A stretch of DNA of 64,000 nucleotides from Candidatus Porisulfidus sp. TsSOB (GCA_002631715.1 MRSX01000010.1:29539-93538), one strand, 5' to 3'. Shown: positions 1 to 8,645, counted from the first letter of the stretch. Made by a program: numbers and translations. The notes: generated by a model from the sequence alone, not told the origin.

Positions 1-1039
1 TTTTCAGATAGTTGCCCGGGAGTTTAGGCGATTCGTCCTTGCCATAGTGTTGCAGCACCGGATAATGCCGGTTTGCCTCCATGTGATGATCAGCATGGCG
101 CTGCATGTTGTAAAAAATCCAATTCGTGAATCTGCTGGAAGCAGTCCAAGAATGCCGTGGCAGCACTTTCTCATACCGGCCATTAAGTAGACGGATGCGC
201 TGCAATCCGTAGTGCTGGACATAATTGATGACCTTCATCGAAAGGATCATGCTGAGGCAAACCACGGCGAAAACCAGCACCGCCCACGGGCCACCCATCC
301 AATAGATCAATGCATACCACACCGCGGTCTCAAAAGCATACCGCCAAAACGGGTTGGTGTAATGCCACACCGGCAGACGTCGGCGCGCCAGCCGCTGACG
401 TGCGAATCGCCAAGCCTCGGTGAGGCTACACTTCAAATCTCTCGGGATATGTTGCCAGAAACTTACACCCTTGGGAGCGGACCCAGGGTCTCCAGGAGTG
501 CTAACGAGAGCGTGATGAACATAGATGTGTTCTGTCGCGTAATGTGGATAGGAAGCGGAGGCCAGCAAGAACTCACCAAGCCAACGCTGCCACGCGATAC
601 GTCGATGGACCAATTCATGACCGACAATGAAGACCACCTGGCCGATATTTGCCAGCCCCATCACCAGTATCACAATTTCCCAAACGGCCAGATGGCCAAC
701 AACAAGAATCTGCCAGAGTGAAAATACCAGCGTCACCGGCCAGAATATCGCCCATAGCAAGACGGTCAACTCATACCAGAACAATTGCCTTTCGGACGTC
801 TGGGTTGGGTCCATGTTCCGCTCTTCCTGCCCGAATGCGCCATCGAGGCTTTCCACAATGATCAGGTAAGCAATCGGACCCATGAGCCACCAGCCACCGT
901 ACATCGCGGCGCAAGCGGTAAGTGGAAAAGCCACAAGGGACAGGAAGTACAGCAGGGCGTGCCGAATTGATGGTTCAATTCTTCCTACTTCAACCGTTCC
1001 AGTGCCTAGAGCGCCTGTGTCCACCCCACCTCCATTCAT
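1..1039 (-). CDS. AlkB-like membrane di-iron monooxygenase (3' end off window)
   Basis: The frame is open for 346 codons from an ATG at 1039, preceded by GAGGAGG, to the left edge, so only a short C-terminus is missing. It shows the four histidine motifs of the AlkB/xylene monooxygenase family: HELVH (141-145), EHIYVHH (170-176), NYVQHYG (272-278) and MQRHADHH (312-319), between hydrophobic membrane segments. The family hydroxylates alkanes or alkyl side chains at a membrane di-iron centre with electrons from rubredoxin or ferredoxin. The N-terminal 25 residues are Gly/Thr rich. A second, clearly different family member lies at 4134-5276. A perfect 14-bp palindrome sits 36 bp upstream. Substrate cannot be told from sequence. 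Confidence 0.9.
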   Translation of the reverse strand, partial: MNGGGVDTGALGTGTVEVGRIEPSIRHALLYFLSLVAFPLTACAAMYGGWWLMGPIAYLIIVESLDGAFGQEERNMDPTQTSERQLFWYELTVLLWAIFWPVTLVFSLWQILVVGHLAVWEIVILVMGLANIGQVVFIVGHELVHRRIAWQRWLGEFLLASASYPHYATEHIYVHHALVSTPGDPGSAPKGVSFWQHIPRDLKCSLTEAWRFARQRLARRRLPVWHYTNPFWRYAFETAVWYALIYWMGGPWAVLVFAVVCLSMILSMKVINYVQHYGLQRIRLLNGRYEKVLPRHSWTASSRFTNWIFYNMQRHADHHMEANRHYPVLQHYGKDESPKLPGNYLK

Positions 1040-1074
1040 AGCAACCTCCTCGCTCAGGTTATTGCAATGATATA

Positions 1075-1088
1075 TAGACAATTGTCTA
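1075..1088. promoter_or_regulatory. Perfect 14-bp palindrome, candidate operator
   Basis: TAGACAATTGTCTA is a perfect dyad 36 bp upstream of the AlkB-like ATG, in the 278-bp gap shared with the divergent methyltransferase gene. An AT-rich TATATATCAT stretch lies directly downstream on the minus strand. A dyad of this length next to a catabolic gene is typical of MarR/TetR-type operators; no such regulator gene is visible in the window, so the cognate protein is unknown. Confidence 0.45.
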
Positions 1089-1246
1089 CGACGAAGTAGC
1101 CGTGTCAAGCACAAACATTTTTTGTTCTATGTTCACGCCTTGGTTTCAATTTGTAACTGAACCTGTGTATTTGATCGACAACGCAGACCCTCATTTGCCA
1201 GGGTAAAGCCGAACTGTAGCCAAAGAATAAAGGCTTTTGTCAGTGA

Positions 1247-1252
1247 TATACT
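1247..1252 (+). promoter_or_regulatory. Possible -10 hexamer for the methyltransferase
   Basis: TATACT about 66 bp upstream of the chosen start, followed by an AT-rich tract. No good -35 hexamer is present 17 bp upstream, so this is a weak call. Confidence 0.25.
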
Positions 1253-1317
1253 CATTTTTTACGCAAAACCACATTATTCTGCGCGGCTCCGGCTTCAGCA
1301 ATCGGTCAAATGTCATC

Positions 1318-2184
1318 ATGAGTAAGACTCAGCCTACCCAAGACACGAATCAGGAAAAAGAATCTTCGGTCTCCGCTTATTACGCCGAATCGACCGATTT
1401 CATGGTCAAGCGCGCTGGAGACCTGTTGGCCTATCACTATGGCCTTTGGGGGCCGGACACGACAACCGACGAGGAAGCTCTGCTACGCGCCGAACTCACC
1501 CTGGTTCAAGGGTGCGACCTCCAACCGGGACGGCGCATGCTGGATGCGGGCTGTGGTGTGGGAGGCACGGCGATCATGCTGGCTGAAACATATGGCGTCC
1601 ACGTTATCGGGCTGACTAATTGCGAGCCCCATATCGAGGTCGCAGAAGAACATGCACGGCAGCGCGGAGTCGGTCACCTGACCGAGTTCCATTACGGGGA
1701 TTTTATGGATTTCCCATTCCCCGATGCAAGTTTCAATTCAGTCCTGAACCACAACTCTTTCTGCTATGCTCCAGATAAGCTAGCCTACTTGCAGGGTGTG
1801 CACCGCGTGCTCAAGCCTGGAGGACGGTGGCAGGCTGTGGATATCCTGACGCAAGGTGCGCCAATGTCCGAAACACGGGAAGCATATAAGACTAATGTGG
1901 AACAGGGCTGGTACCTGCCACCCGTAGCTTCGTGGCCCGACGTGGCCGCGGCCCTTGAGGAAGCGGGATTCGATCAAATTGAGTGCCAAGACCTTTCCTC
2001 CGAAGTATTGCCTTCCACGGAAAAGATCCGGAAGCAATGGCAACTGTACACATTTCTGATTCCCCCATCCGGTTGGCCAAGCGGGGCGATCTTGGAATCT
2101 GCAGAAGCTGCTGTGAACTACAGCCTAGGGTTGAAGGAAGACGTGTTCACTTACAATTTTTTATCTGGCAGAAAACCAGATTAA
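1318..2184 (+). CDS. Class I SAM-dependent methyltransferase
   Basis: This 288-residue protein carries the Rossmann-type motif I LDAGCGVGG, an acidic motif region around GLTNCEPH, motif II-like FNSVLNHNSFCYAPD and the post-motif VLKPGGRW. That layout matches small-molecule methyltransferases of the Methyltransf_11 type (sarcosine/tocopherol/sterol-like). The substrate is not recognisable. I chose the ATG at 1318 because the longer frame begins with TTG at 1237 in AT-rich sequence that resembles a promoter (TATACT at 1247-1252); no strong ribosome site precedes 1318. It is divergent from the AlkB-like gene, so the two may share a regulatory region. Confidence 0.75.
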   Translation: MSKTQPTQDTNQEKESSVSAYYAESTDFMVKRAGDLLAYHYGLWGPDTTTDEEALLRAELTLVQGCDLQPGRRMLDAGCGVGGTAIMLAETYGVHVIGLTNCEPHIEVAEEHARQRGVGHLTEFHYGDFMDFPFPDASFNSVLNHNSFCYAPDKLAYLQGVHRVLKPGGRWQAVDILTQGAPMSETREAYKTNVEQGWYLPPVASWPDVAAALEEAGFDQIECQDLSSEVLPSTEKIRKQWQLYTFLIPPSGWPSGAILESAEAAVNYSLGLKEDVFTYNFLSGRKPD

Positions 2185-2242
2185 AGAACTGCACCACAAA
2201 AACATCCACCCAAATAGAATCTCAGAAAAAGAGGCACATTTC

Positions 2243-3334
2243 TTACAGCAGACTGCGTTGAATCGGTTCCTTCTCGTCGGAATGCGGCGTCAAGTTCGAG
2301 ACTGTCACTCCAAGCAGGCGCACTGCACGGCCTGACTCCGTGGCCCGGCGCAGCAAATCCGGCAGGATAGCCACCATCTGCCGGTACGAAGTCAACGGTT
2401 GATCAAACGAATGGCTCCGAGTAACCTGCGTGAAATCGCTGAACTTGACTTTCACCGTGACAGTTTTTCCGGTTAGTTGCTTTTCCTGCAAATCCAGCGC
2501 CACCTCGCGTGCCCGCAACTTGAGCGCATTCAGCATTTCTTCCAGATCCTGAATGTCCTGCACGAATGTCGTTTCCGAACCCAGTGACTTGCGCGGCCGG
2601 TCCGGCTCTACTTCACGCAGATCCACGCCCCGTGCCGCTTGGTAGTAGTACTCGGCATGCTTCCCGAACAAAGGCTGGAGCCGCTCCAGCGGCCACTCCC
2701 TGAGATCGGCTCCGGTTTCGATTCCCAATTCCTTCATTCGTGCCGCTGTGACCGGCCCGATCCCGAAGAATTTTCGGATCGGCAGGCAAGCCACCAGCTT
2801 CGGACCATCCTCCGGGCGCACCACGGTCAAGCCGTCCGGCTTGTTCATGTCCGAAGCGATCTTGGCGAGGAACTTGTTGTATGAGACGCCGGCCGAACCG
2901 GTCAATCGAGTTTTCTCCAGGATACGACGCTTGATATCGCGCGCAATGTCGGTGGCGATTCCGCCGAATAGACGGCAGCCAGTCACGTCTAGGTACGCCT
3001 CATCCAAGGACAAGGGCTCGACCTTGGGAGTGTACTGGAGGAAGATTTCACGTATTTCGGCCGACACTGCACGGTACAGGTCGAACCGCGGCCGGATGAA
3101 GATTACTTCCGGGCATCGTTTCTTGGCAGTCCGGCTCGCCATTGCCGAGTGAATGCCATAGGCTCGGGCTTCGTAATTGCATGTCGCCACCGTGCCCCGC
3201 CGTTCCGGATCACCACCGACTACCAGAGGCCGACCTCGTAGCGAAGGATCCTCGCGCATCTCGACTGCCGCATAGAACGCATCCATGTCAATGTGGATGA
3301 TGCGGCGTGCATAAGGATCGTCAGCGGATGCCAT
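2243..3334 (-). CDS. dinB: DNA polymerase IV
   Basis: Y-family translesion polymerase, 363 residues, close to the family length of about 350. The first catalytic motif HIDMDAFYAAVE is near residue 14, the steric-gate/fingers segment GTVATCNYEARAYGI follows, and the second acidic motif SLDEAYLDVT is near 108. The helix-hairpin-helix region FGIGPVTAARMKELGI and a little-finger domain complete the protein. It lacks an obvious C-terminal beta-clamp tail beyond the final SLL. Y-family enzymes bypass DNA lesions and are often SOS-induced; no clear LexA box was seen upstream, where the neighbouring same-strand gene ends 19 bp away. Confidence 0.93.
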   Translation of the reverse strand: MASADDPYARRIIHIDMDAFYAAVEMREDPSLRGRPLVVGGDPERRGTVATCNYEARAYGIHSAMASRTAKKRCPEVIFIRPRFDLYRAVSAEIREIFLQYTPKVEPLSLDEAYLDVTGCRLFGGIATDIARDIKRRILEKTRLTGSAGVSYNKFLAKIASDMNKPDGLTVVRPEDGPKLVACLPIRKFFGIGPVTAARMKELGIETGADLREWPLERLQPLFGKHAEYYYQAARGVDLREVEPDRPRKSLGSETTFVQDIQDLEEMLNALKLRAREVALDLQEKQLTGKTVTVKVKFSDFTQVTRSHSFDQPLTSYRQMVAILPDLLRRATESGRAVRLLGVTVSNLTPHSDEKEPIQRSLL

Positions 3335-3353
3335 GACCCCGTACCGGTTGGAA

Positions 3354-4052
3354 TCAATCGGGGGAGAACCGGGCGCGTACCGCCTCCCGGTCGAACCACC
3401 AGTCTGGCGTGATCGTGTCGAGGATGCGTGCCATTCGTTCCAGCAATAGATCTACATCATCCAGATCATGCATTTGCACCCAGATCCCGATCGCCTCTTC
3501 GTCAGTGATGCCACGGTGGCGCTCAGCCACTTCCGCCACCTGTTGCCGGGCCAAGAAGACCAGGCGATCGCGCTCCGCTCCGGTTGCACGCTTGTCCATG
3601 AGGAAATAAGCCAGCATCGCAGCCACGGCCGCACCATCGGAATGAGCCGGAGTCTCCTCGACCAAATGGCGGAACAGCTGCCAAGTCAGATCCGGATCCA
3701 TGGGGCAAGCCAGCGCAAGCCAAAGGCCGTGTCCCAAGGCTGACGTAGACTCCGGCTGTTCGCTCAGGTACATGACCTGGCAGGCCGAGGCCGCCTCTTC
3801 GTAGCGTTCCGTCCGAACACCCGCATCCAGTACCTCCCGGGCCATCGAAAAAGCCGTCTCAGACTCGCCGAGATCAAGCAGAACCTGGGAAAGTTCCAAT
3901 TGTGCGTCAAGACGTTCCGAATCCTTGAGATCCGGGCGGCGCAACTCCTTCTCCAGCGTCAACCGACGCTGCTGCTGTGCCGACTGCCCTGCGGTCGCGG
4001 CATCATCGATCAACCGGTCTTCCAGCCGACGGGTTTGCCCGAATTCACTCAT
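3354..4052 (-). CDS. Helical-repeat (TPR-like) hypothetical protein
   Basis: I do not recognise this 232-residue protein. It is rich in Ala, Leu, Glu and Arg and predicted to be almost all helical. The segment around residues 50-110 (LSQVLLDLGESETAFSMAREVL) reads like a TPR-type helix pair. There is no signal peptide or membrane segment, so it is likely cytoplasmic. It lies 19 bp upstream of dinB on the same strand and could be cotranscribed; a function in DNA repair cannot be inferred from that alone. Confidence 0.6.
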   Translation of the reverse strand: MSEFGQTRRLEDRLIDDAATAGQSAQQQRRLTLEKELRRPDLKDSERLDAQLELSQVLLDLGESETAFSMAREVLDAGVRTERYEEAASACQVMYLSEQPESTSALGHGLWLALACPMDPDLTWQLFRHLVEETPAHSDGAAVAAMLAYFLMDKRATGAERDRLVFLARQQVAEVAERHRGITDEEAIGIWVQMHDLDDVDLLLERMARILDTITPDWWFDREAVRARFSPD

Positions 4053-4079
4053 AATCCCTTATTGTACGGAGGGTCTGCC

Positions 4080-4109
4080 AAAAAAAGCGCCCCCTGAAAA
4101 GGGGGCGCT
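4080..4109 (-). terminator. Intrinsic terminator of alkB
   Basis: A 10-bp stem (AGCGCCCCCT with AGGGGGCGCT, 4086-4095 and 4100-4109) closes a 4-nt loop; the minus strand then runs into seven T. It starts 24 bp past the alkB stop and is the clearest terminator in the window. Confidence 0.9.
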
Positions 4110-4133
4110 CTTGTGTAACGAGGGTTTCAGACC

Positions 4134-5276
4134 TTATGCGTAGCCTGCAACCTTGTTGATCGCCCGGGAGACTTCCAACTCGCCTTCAGAGGCTTCGTTG
4201 TCGTCCCACTTCTTCAACTCAATTTCCATGAGAGCATGGAATGCCGGTGGGATCAGCGCCAGTGCGAACAGGGTGAAATACCCCATCCCCGTATTTGGCG
4301 CCCCGACCTCGTCGAGCTCCCAGAAGTGAGTTTCACCACGGTCGTGGTGGTCTGCCTGACGGCCAATCTCGATGAAGAACCAGCTGGTGAACGCCGTGCT
4401 GTTATCCCAGCTATGGCGATAGTCGATGGGCTGGCCTTTCTCGCGAATCAGCCCATAGTGCTCCAGATAGTTGAGCGCTTCCAGCTCGAAGTTCGAGATC
4501 ATCCAGATCAGCAGCATGGCGCAGATGCCGAGCCAGCCGCCTGCCATCCAGAACAGGAAGAGCGTCGGCAAACTCATTGCATAGCCACGGATCCAGCGGT
4601 TCTGCCAAGACAGGAACGGCACGCCCAGACGCTCTAGGCGATGCTTCTCCATCGAATACAGGAATTTGCTCTGGCCGAAATAGGATTTCGGGAAATGAGC
4701 GTACAGACTGCGTCCGCGCGGCGAAGTTGCGGGATCATCCTCGCAACCCAGTTCCAGATGGTGGTTGTACACATGCGCATAGCAGAAATGGGATGAACCG
4801 GACAAACCCATCATCCAGCGTGCAATCACGAAGCTGAAGCCCTTGGTGTGCGCCAACTCGTGCCCGTAGATGATGCCGATGCCGGCAAAGATGCCAGTCG
4901 AAACGACCGCCCCGACCAACTGCATCCCGGTAATCCCTTCCTGATAGGACAGGCCCAGGAAAGTGCCGGTCCCCATCGGGACACCATTTACATATTGGTA
5001 GATGCGCCAGCAGATCGCCAACTGCAATAGGACGAAAACGCCCAGCATGCTGTACATGACACCGTTCTGAAGGGCGGGAATGCCATAGGTGTTACCCTCT
5101 TCGTCAAACCCCGCACCCATGGTGCGTTGTGGCGTGGTGGTATCAACCAGAATGCCGATGCCCATCAGGGCGATTCCGGTCCAGACCCACGGGCCGCCTG
5201 CCAAGACCCCGAACAGTGCCGACAGGATCAGCAGCGGCGCGAGGAAATAGCGTAGATTGATAAACAGTTTTTTCAC
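4134..5276 (-). CDS. alkB: Alkane 1-monooxygenase
   Basis: Integral membrane di-iron hydroxylase of 380 residues, close to the usual AlkB length. Hydrophobic helices pair up at 8-28/30-45, 72-95 and 118-138, followed by HELAH (139-143), HVYNHH (168-173), NYLEHYG (269-275) and GRQADHH (305-311), the histidine clusters that bind the two irons. Known enzymes convert medium-chain alkanes to 1-alkanols at the inner membrane using rubredoxin; no rubredoxin gene is in the window. The start is GTG with a strong AGGAGGAG site. A strong terminator follows. A MerR-family regulator is divergently transcribed 169 bp away and is the obvious candidate controller. Confidence 0.92.
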   Translation of the reverse strand: MKKLFINLRYFLAPLLILSALFGVLAGGPWVWTGIALMGIGILVDTTTPQRTMGAGFDEEGNTYGIPALQNGVMYSMLGVFVLLQLAICWRIYQYVNGVPMGTGTFLGLSYQEGITGMQLVGAVVSTGIFAGIGIIYGHELAHTKGFSFVIARWMMGLSGSSHFCYAHVYNHHLELGCEDDPATSPRGRSLYAHFPKSYFGQSKFLYSMEKHRLERLGVPFLSWQNRWIRGYAMSLPTLFLFWMAGGWLGICAMLLIWMISNFELEALNYLEHYGLIREKGQPIDYRHSWDNSTAFTSWFFIEIGRQADHHDRGETHFWELDEVGAPNTGMGYFTLFALALIPPAFHALMEIELKKWDDNEASEGELEVSRAINKVAGYA

Positions 5277-5300
5277 GACTCCTCCTAAGTAATTCTGACA

Positions 5301-5318
5301 ATCGTGGGGACACGATTC
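5301..5318. promoter_or_regulatory. Inverted repeat in the alkB leader
   Basis: AATCGTG and CACGATT form a perfect 7-bp dyad with a GGGA spacer, 25 bp upstream of the alkB GTG. It could be an operator half of the alkB/merR divergent region or an mRNA hairpin next to the ribosome site. Confidence 0.35.
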
Positions 5319-5357
5319 TTTTGAGGCTAATCTATCACAAATATTTCAACCTACTGG

Positions 5358-5386
5358 TTGGCCGACGGGAAGGCATCCAGTACAAT
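5358..5386 (+). promoter_or_regulatory. Predicted sigma-70 promoter of the MerR regulator
   Basis: TTGGCC (5358-5363), a 17-bp spacer and TACAAT (5381-5386) form a good promoter 60 bp upstream of the regulator start. TACA at 5381 and TACG at 5392 are exactly 11 bp apart and overlap the -10 element. CarH-type MerR regulators bind 11-bp direct repeats with a TACA core, so this may be an autoregulatory site. Confidence 0.5.
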
Positions 5387-5445
5387 GGCTGTACGAAACA
5401 CCGAATTACCCGGAATTTTCCTGAACAAAAGGTGGATAACTCGAC

Positions 5446-6402
5446 ATGGCCGAATTGCCGCTTCATCCCATCCAAGTCGCCGCGCGCCGCTCGGGCCTGA
5501 GCGTCGAGTTGATTCGCGCCTGGGAGCGTCGCTATCACGCAGTCGAGCCGATGCGCACTCAAAACCAGCGACGGTTGTACCGGGACGAGGACATCGAGCG
5601 CCTGCGCCTGCTGGCTCGCGCCACCGATGCCGGACGACGTATCGGCGACATCGCGCGGTCGTCCACTGCCGAACTCCAAGCCATGGTGGAAGGAGATGAG
5701 CAGGCGGCAGTTCTGGTGCCTTCCCTTGGTTCCTCGCGCCCACGCACGGACGCGGTCATGGAATATTTCGACCGATGTCTCGAGGCAATCGACAGGATGG
5801 ACCCGGAACAACTGGCCGAAACCCTGAGTGACGCCGAGAAGAACCTAGTCGAGTTGTTCATGCAGGAAGACCTGATTGCACCGCTGATCCAGCACATGCA
5901 AGACGAATGCCGCAATGGAACCCTGCGCATGGCTCAAAAGCACATGGCCGAAGGCGTAATCCGTAGTCACTTGCTGAACTATGCCATCCGCCCGGGAACC
6001 GGCTCCGCCTTCCGCGTGGTCGTGGCCGGCGGATTGTCCGGAACAGACGAACTTCCGCTGCTTCGCTTGGCCGTGGCGACCCGAGCCTACGGATGGCAGC
6101 CGATCTTCCTTGGCGCCGGGTTGTCTGCCGACGAGATCGCGTATGCGGCGGAACGTAGCCGGGCCCTGTGCACCGCCATCGCCGCCTACCCGGTCGATGA
6201 TCCTTTGCTCCCGAATGAGTTGCGCAAACTCCGCCGCGCCGTCCCGGAAGGTCACCCAATCCTTCTGCACGGCTCCAACTTGAATCTTTTCGAGGCGGTG
6301 ATTGACGATACCCAAGTCATCCCGACGCAGACGTTCGGTGAATTGCGGCTTGCCCTAGGGCGGATGCGGCTCGATGCCCAGGCCGATGTCGAACCAGCCT
6401 GA
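5446..6402 (+). CDS. MerR-family regulator with a degenerate cobalamin-type domain
   Basis: This 318-residue protein has an N-terminal MerR winged helix (residues 6-55, QVAARRSGLSVELIRAWERRY), a helical bundle (100-180) and a C-terminal flavodoxin-like fold (189-300), the layout of CarA/CarH/LitR photoreceptor repressors. The cobalamin motifs are eroded: the W-x9-EH motif reads C155-x9-K165-H166, and the DxHxxG region reads GTDELPLL (199-206) without the ligand histidine. It may therefore act without B12. An AAGGTGG ribosome site precedes the ATG. It is divergent from alkB, which suggests control of alkane oxidation, but that is inferred from position only. Confidence 0.82.
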   Translation: MAELPLHPIQVAARRSGLSVELIRAWERRYHAVEPMRTQNQRRLYRDEDIERLRLLARATDAGRRIGDIARSSTAELQAMVEGDEQAAVLVPSLGSSRPRTDAVMEYFDRCLEAIDRMDPEQLAETLSDAEKNLVELFMQEDLIAPLIQHMQDECRNGTLRMAQKHMAEGVIRSHLLNYAIRPGTGSAFRVVVAGGLSGTDELPLLRLAVATRAYGWQPIFLGAGLSADEIAYAAERSRALCTAIAAYPVDDPLLPNELRKLRRAVPEGHPILLHGSNLNLFEAVIDDTQVIPTQTFGELRLALGRMRLDAQADVEPA

Positions 6403-6461
6403 TTTCTCTTCATCGGCACTCTATAGAATAGTCTGCAGGCTTACTACCCGGTTTCCATCCC

Positions 6462-6977
6462 ATGGGTTCACCTCAAAATTTCTCCTACGAGGAGCTCCTG
6501 CGTTGCGCGCGCGGCGAGATGTTCGGCGAAGGCAACGCCCAGTTGCCGAGTCCGAACATGCTGATGCTGGACCGCATCACGCATATTAGCGAACAAGGCG
6601 GTGCCTACGGGAAAGGTGAACTGCGGGCGGAATTGGACATTCGCCCCGACCTCTGGTTCTTCCAATGCCACTTTCCCGGTGATCCAGTGATGCCGGGCTG
6701 CTTGGGTCTGGATGCCTTGTGGCAGTTGGTGGGATTCTTCCTGGGATGGCAGGGTCATCCGGGGCGAGGCCGGGCGCTGGGCGTCGGCCGGGTCAAGTTT
6801 TCCGGTCAGGTGACTCCGGAAAACCGCGTTGTTCACTACCACATCCACCTCAAACGCCTGATCACCCGTTCACTGGTGATGGGAATTGCCGACGGCTTGG
6901 TCCAAGTGGACGGCCGCGACATCTACACTGCGAAGGATCTTCGGGTCGGCCTGTTCACCACCTTGGAACAGTTCTGA
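6462..6977 (+). CDS. fabA: 3-hydroxydecanoyl-ACP dehydratase/isomerase
   Basis: Hotdog-fold enzyme of 171 residues, the normal FabA length. The catalytic pair is visible at the canonical positions: H70 in [13 protein letters not shown] and D84 in GLDALWQ. FabA makes trans-2-decenoyl-ACP and isomerises it to the cis-3 form, the branch point of anaerobic unsaturated fatty acid synthesis. The usual partner fabB is not adjacent. trhO begins 2 bp after the stop, so fabA, trhO and tatD are probably cotranscribed. Confidence 0.95.
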   Translation: MGSPQNFSYEELLRCARGEMFGEGNAQLPSPNMLMLDRITHISEQGGAYGKGELRAELDIRPDLWFFQCHFPGDPVMPGCLGLDALWQLVGFFLGWQGHPGRGRALGVGRVKFSGQVTPENRVVHYHIHLKRLITRSLVMGIADGLVQVDGRDIYTAKDLRVGLFTTLEQF

Positions 6978-6979
6978 CC

Positions 6980-7786
6980 ATGGCGCCCCTTCTGGCCCAC
7001 ACCACGGCCTACCAATTCCTGGACTTCGATGAAGACGAGACGCTGCGTCGCCAACTGCTTGAGGCCTGCGAACGCCTGCAACTGACTGGCAACATCACCC
7101 TAGCCCCCGAAGGAATCAACCTGAGCCTGTCGGGCTCGGAAGATGACATCGGCCAGATCGAGCGGCTTCTTTTGGACGAAAGCCCGTTCAAGCAACTCCA
7201 GTTCCGGCGCAGTCGCATCACCGTTTCACCTTTTTCCAAGTTGATCGTCCGATTCCGCCCTTCCCTCCTGCCCATCCAGGTGGACACTCCGGTCTCCCGC
7301 CGCCAGCCGGGCGCCCACTTGCTGCCGCAGCAACTGTGCCAATGGCTAGACGAGGGCCGCCCACTGCGGCTACTGGACGTGCGCAACGTCTACGAGACGC
7401 ACTTGGGGCAGTTTGCCGCCGCCGAAACCCTGCCTCTGCACCAATTCCGTGATTTTCAGGAAGCGGCTCGCGACTTGGAGCCGGACACGAAACCCATCGT
7501 GACCTACTGCACGGGCGGCATCCGCTGCGAACTGGCCAGTGCCTGGCTACGCGAACAGGGACACCCGGAAGTCTGGCAGTTGTCCGGAGGCATCCTGAAC
7601 TATTTCGAGCAATGCGGCGACCGCCATTGGCAGGGAGAATGTTTTGTCTTTGACGATCGCCTAGCCGTGGATCCCCAACTGCATGCCACTTATCCCCAGC
7701 TATGCCGCACCTGCCAGAAACCCCTTTCGGAAATGAGGCTCGGCCGCTGCGCGGAATGCGGAGATCCCAGGCTTGATGCTCACTGA
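6980..7786 (+). CDS. trhO: tRNA uridine(34) hydroxylase
   Basis: Rhodanese-family enzyme of 268 residues (YceA/TrhO) that hydroxylates U34 of certain tRNAs, the first step to the cmo5U/mo5U modifications. An N-terminal acylphosphatase-like domain (1-100, LTGNITLAPEGINLSLSG) precedes a rhodanese domain whose active loop is YCTGGIRCE with C177. A C-terminal cysteine set (CRTCQ and CAECGDP) looks like a metal-binding knuckle. The ATG at 6980 is 2 bp after fabA; longer frames overlap fabA and are rejected. cmoA and cmoB, the later enzymes of cmo5U34 synthesis, are also in this window at 39-40.7 kb. Confidence 0.92.
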   Translation: MAPLLAHTTAYQFLDFDEDETLRRQLLEACERLQLTGNITLAPEGINLSLSGSEDDIGQIERLLLDESPFKQLQFRRSRITVSPFSKLIVRFRPSLLPIQVDTPVSRRQPGAHLLPQQLCQWLDEGRPLRLLDVRNVYETHLGQFAAAETLPLHQFRDFQEAARDLEPDTKPIVTYCTGGIRCELASAWLREQGHPEVWQLSGGILNYFEQCGDRHWQGECFVFDDRLAVDPQLHATYPQLCRTCQKPLSEMRLGRCAECGDPRLDAH

Positions 7787-8561
7787 CATTTGCTGCAACC
7801 TGACCCACGAGTCGTTCGCAAACGATCAGGAAGAGGTCCTGCAGCGAGCCCGGGAGGCCGGCGTCACCCGGTTCCTGCTGGCCGGCGCAGATCTTGCCGA
7901 GAGCCGGGCATGCGTTTCGGCTGCACAGCGTTATCCCGATTGCTGGGCGGCAGTCGGCGTGCATCCGCACCAGGCGCGTGAATGGGATTCCGGCAGTGCT
8001 GAAATCCTGCGTGACCTTCAACAAGACCCCAAAGTCATCGCCATCGGCGAGTGCGGGCTGGACTACTACCGGGACCTGTCGCCTCGCGAGACACAGGCCG
8101 CCGTTTTCTCGGAACAATTAGAACTGGCGGGCGAATTGGGCCTGCCCGTGCTCATGCACAACCGCGATGCGGACGAGGATTTCCTGCAGGTTTTCGATAA
8201 CGTGGCCAGCCGCCCACCGCGCGCCGTCCTGCATTGTTTCACCGGGGGACGGTCACTGCTGCACGCCTGTCTTGAGCGTGGCATGTACATCGGCGTCACC
8301 GGTTGGTTCTGCGACGAGCGACGAGGGCAATCGCTCAGAGACCTGATCGGAGAGATTCCACTGGATCGCCTGATGATTGAAACGGATGCGCCCTATCTAT
8401 TGCCACGCACACTGCGCCCGCGCCCCCGAACTCGCCGCAATGAGCCCATGTGGCTGCCCCATATCGCCGAACAGATTGCCGAGGCTCGGAACCTGAGCCT
8501 GGATGAATTCGCCCGCCATACGCAGGCATGCGCACAGGCATTCTTTTCTTTTTCAGGCTGA
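7776..8561 (+). CDS. tatD: TatD-family metal-dependent hydrolase/DNase
   Basis: A TIM-barrel amidohydrolase-fold protein of 261 residues. The family signatures are DICCNLTHESF at the N-terminus, GVHPH, the metal-ligand segment GECGLDYYRD, HNRDADED, LHCFTGG and the C-terminal IETDAPYLLP. Family members are Mg-dependent nucleases acting on DNA ends or RNA. The ATG at 7776 lies inside the trhO 3' end (11-nt overlap), which indicates translational coupling; a TTG one codon earlier is less likely. Confidence 0.9.
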   Translation: MLTDICCNLTHESFANDQEEVLQRAREAGVTRFLLAGADLAESRACVSAAQRYPDCWAAVGVHPHQAREWDSGSAEILRDLQQDPKVIAIGECGLDYYRDLSPRETQAAVFSEQLELAGELGLPVLMHNRDADEDFLQVFDNVASRPPRAVLHCFTGGRSLLHACLERGMYIGVTGWFCDERRGQSLRDLIGEIPLDRLMIETDAPYLLPRTLRPRPRTRRNEPMWLPHIAEQIAEARNLSLDEFARHTQACAQAFFSFSG

Positions 8562-8645
8562 TTGGGCTGTCCCACAGGCCGCCTCGCGTCGCAAGATGCG
8601 GGAATACTTGGTTTAAAATGGGATTTTTCCACTGCTCCTAGCCTC

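Noticed and set aside
212..1070. Several plus-strand frames at the left edge
   Set aside because: They are shadows of the minus-strand AlkB-like gene, which shows all four histidine motifs.
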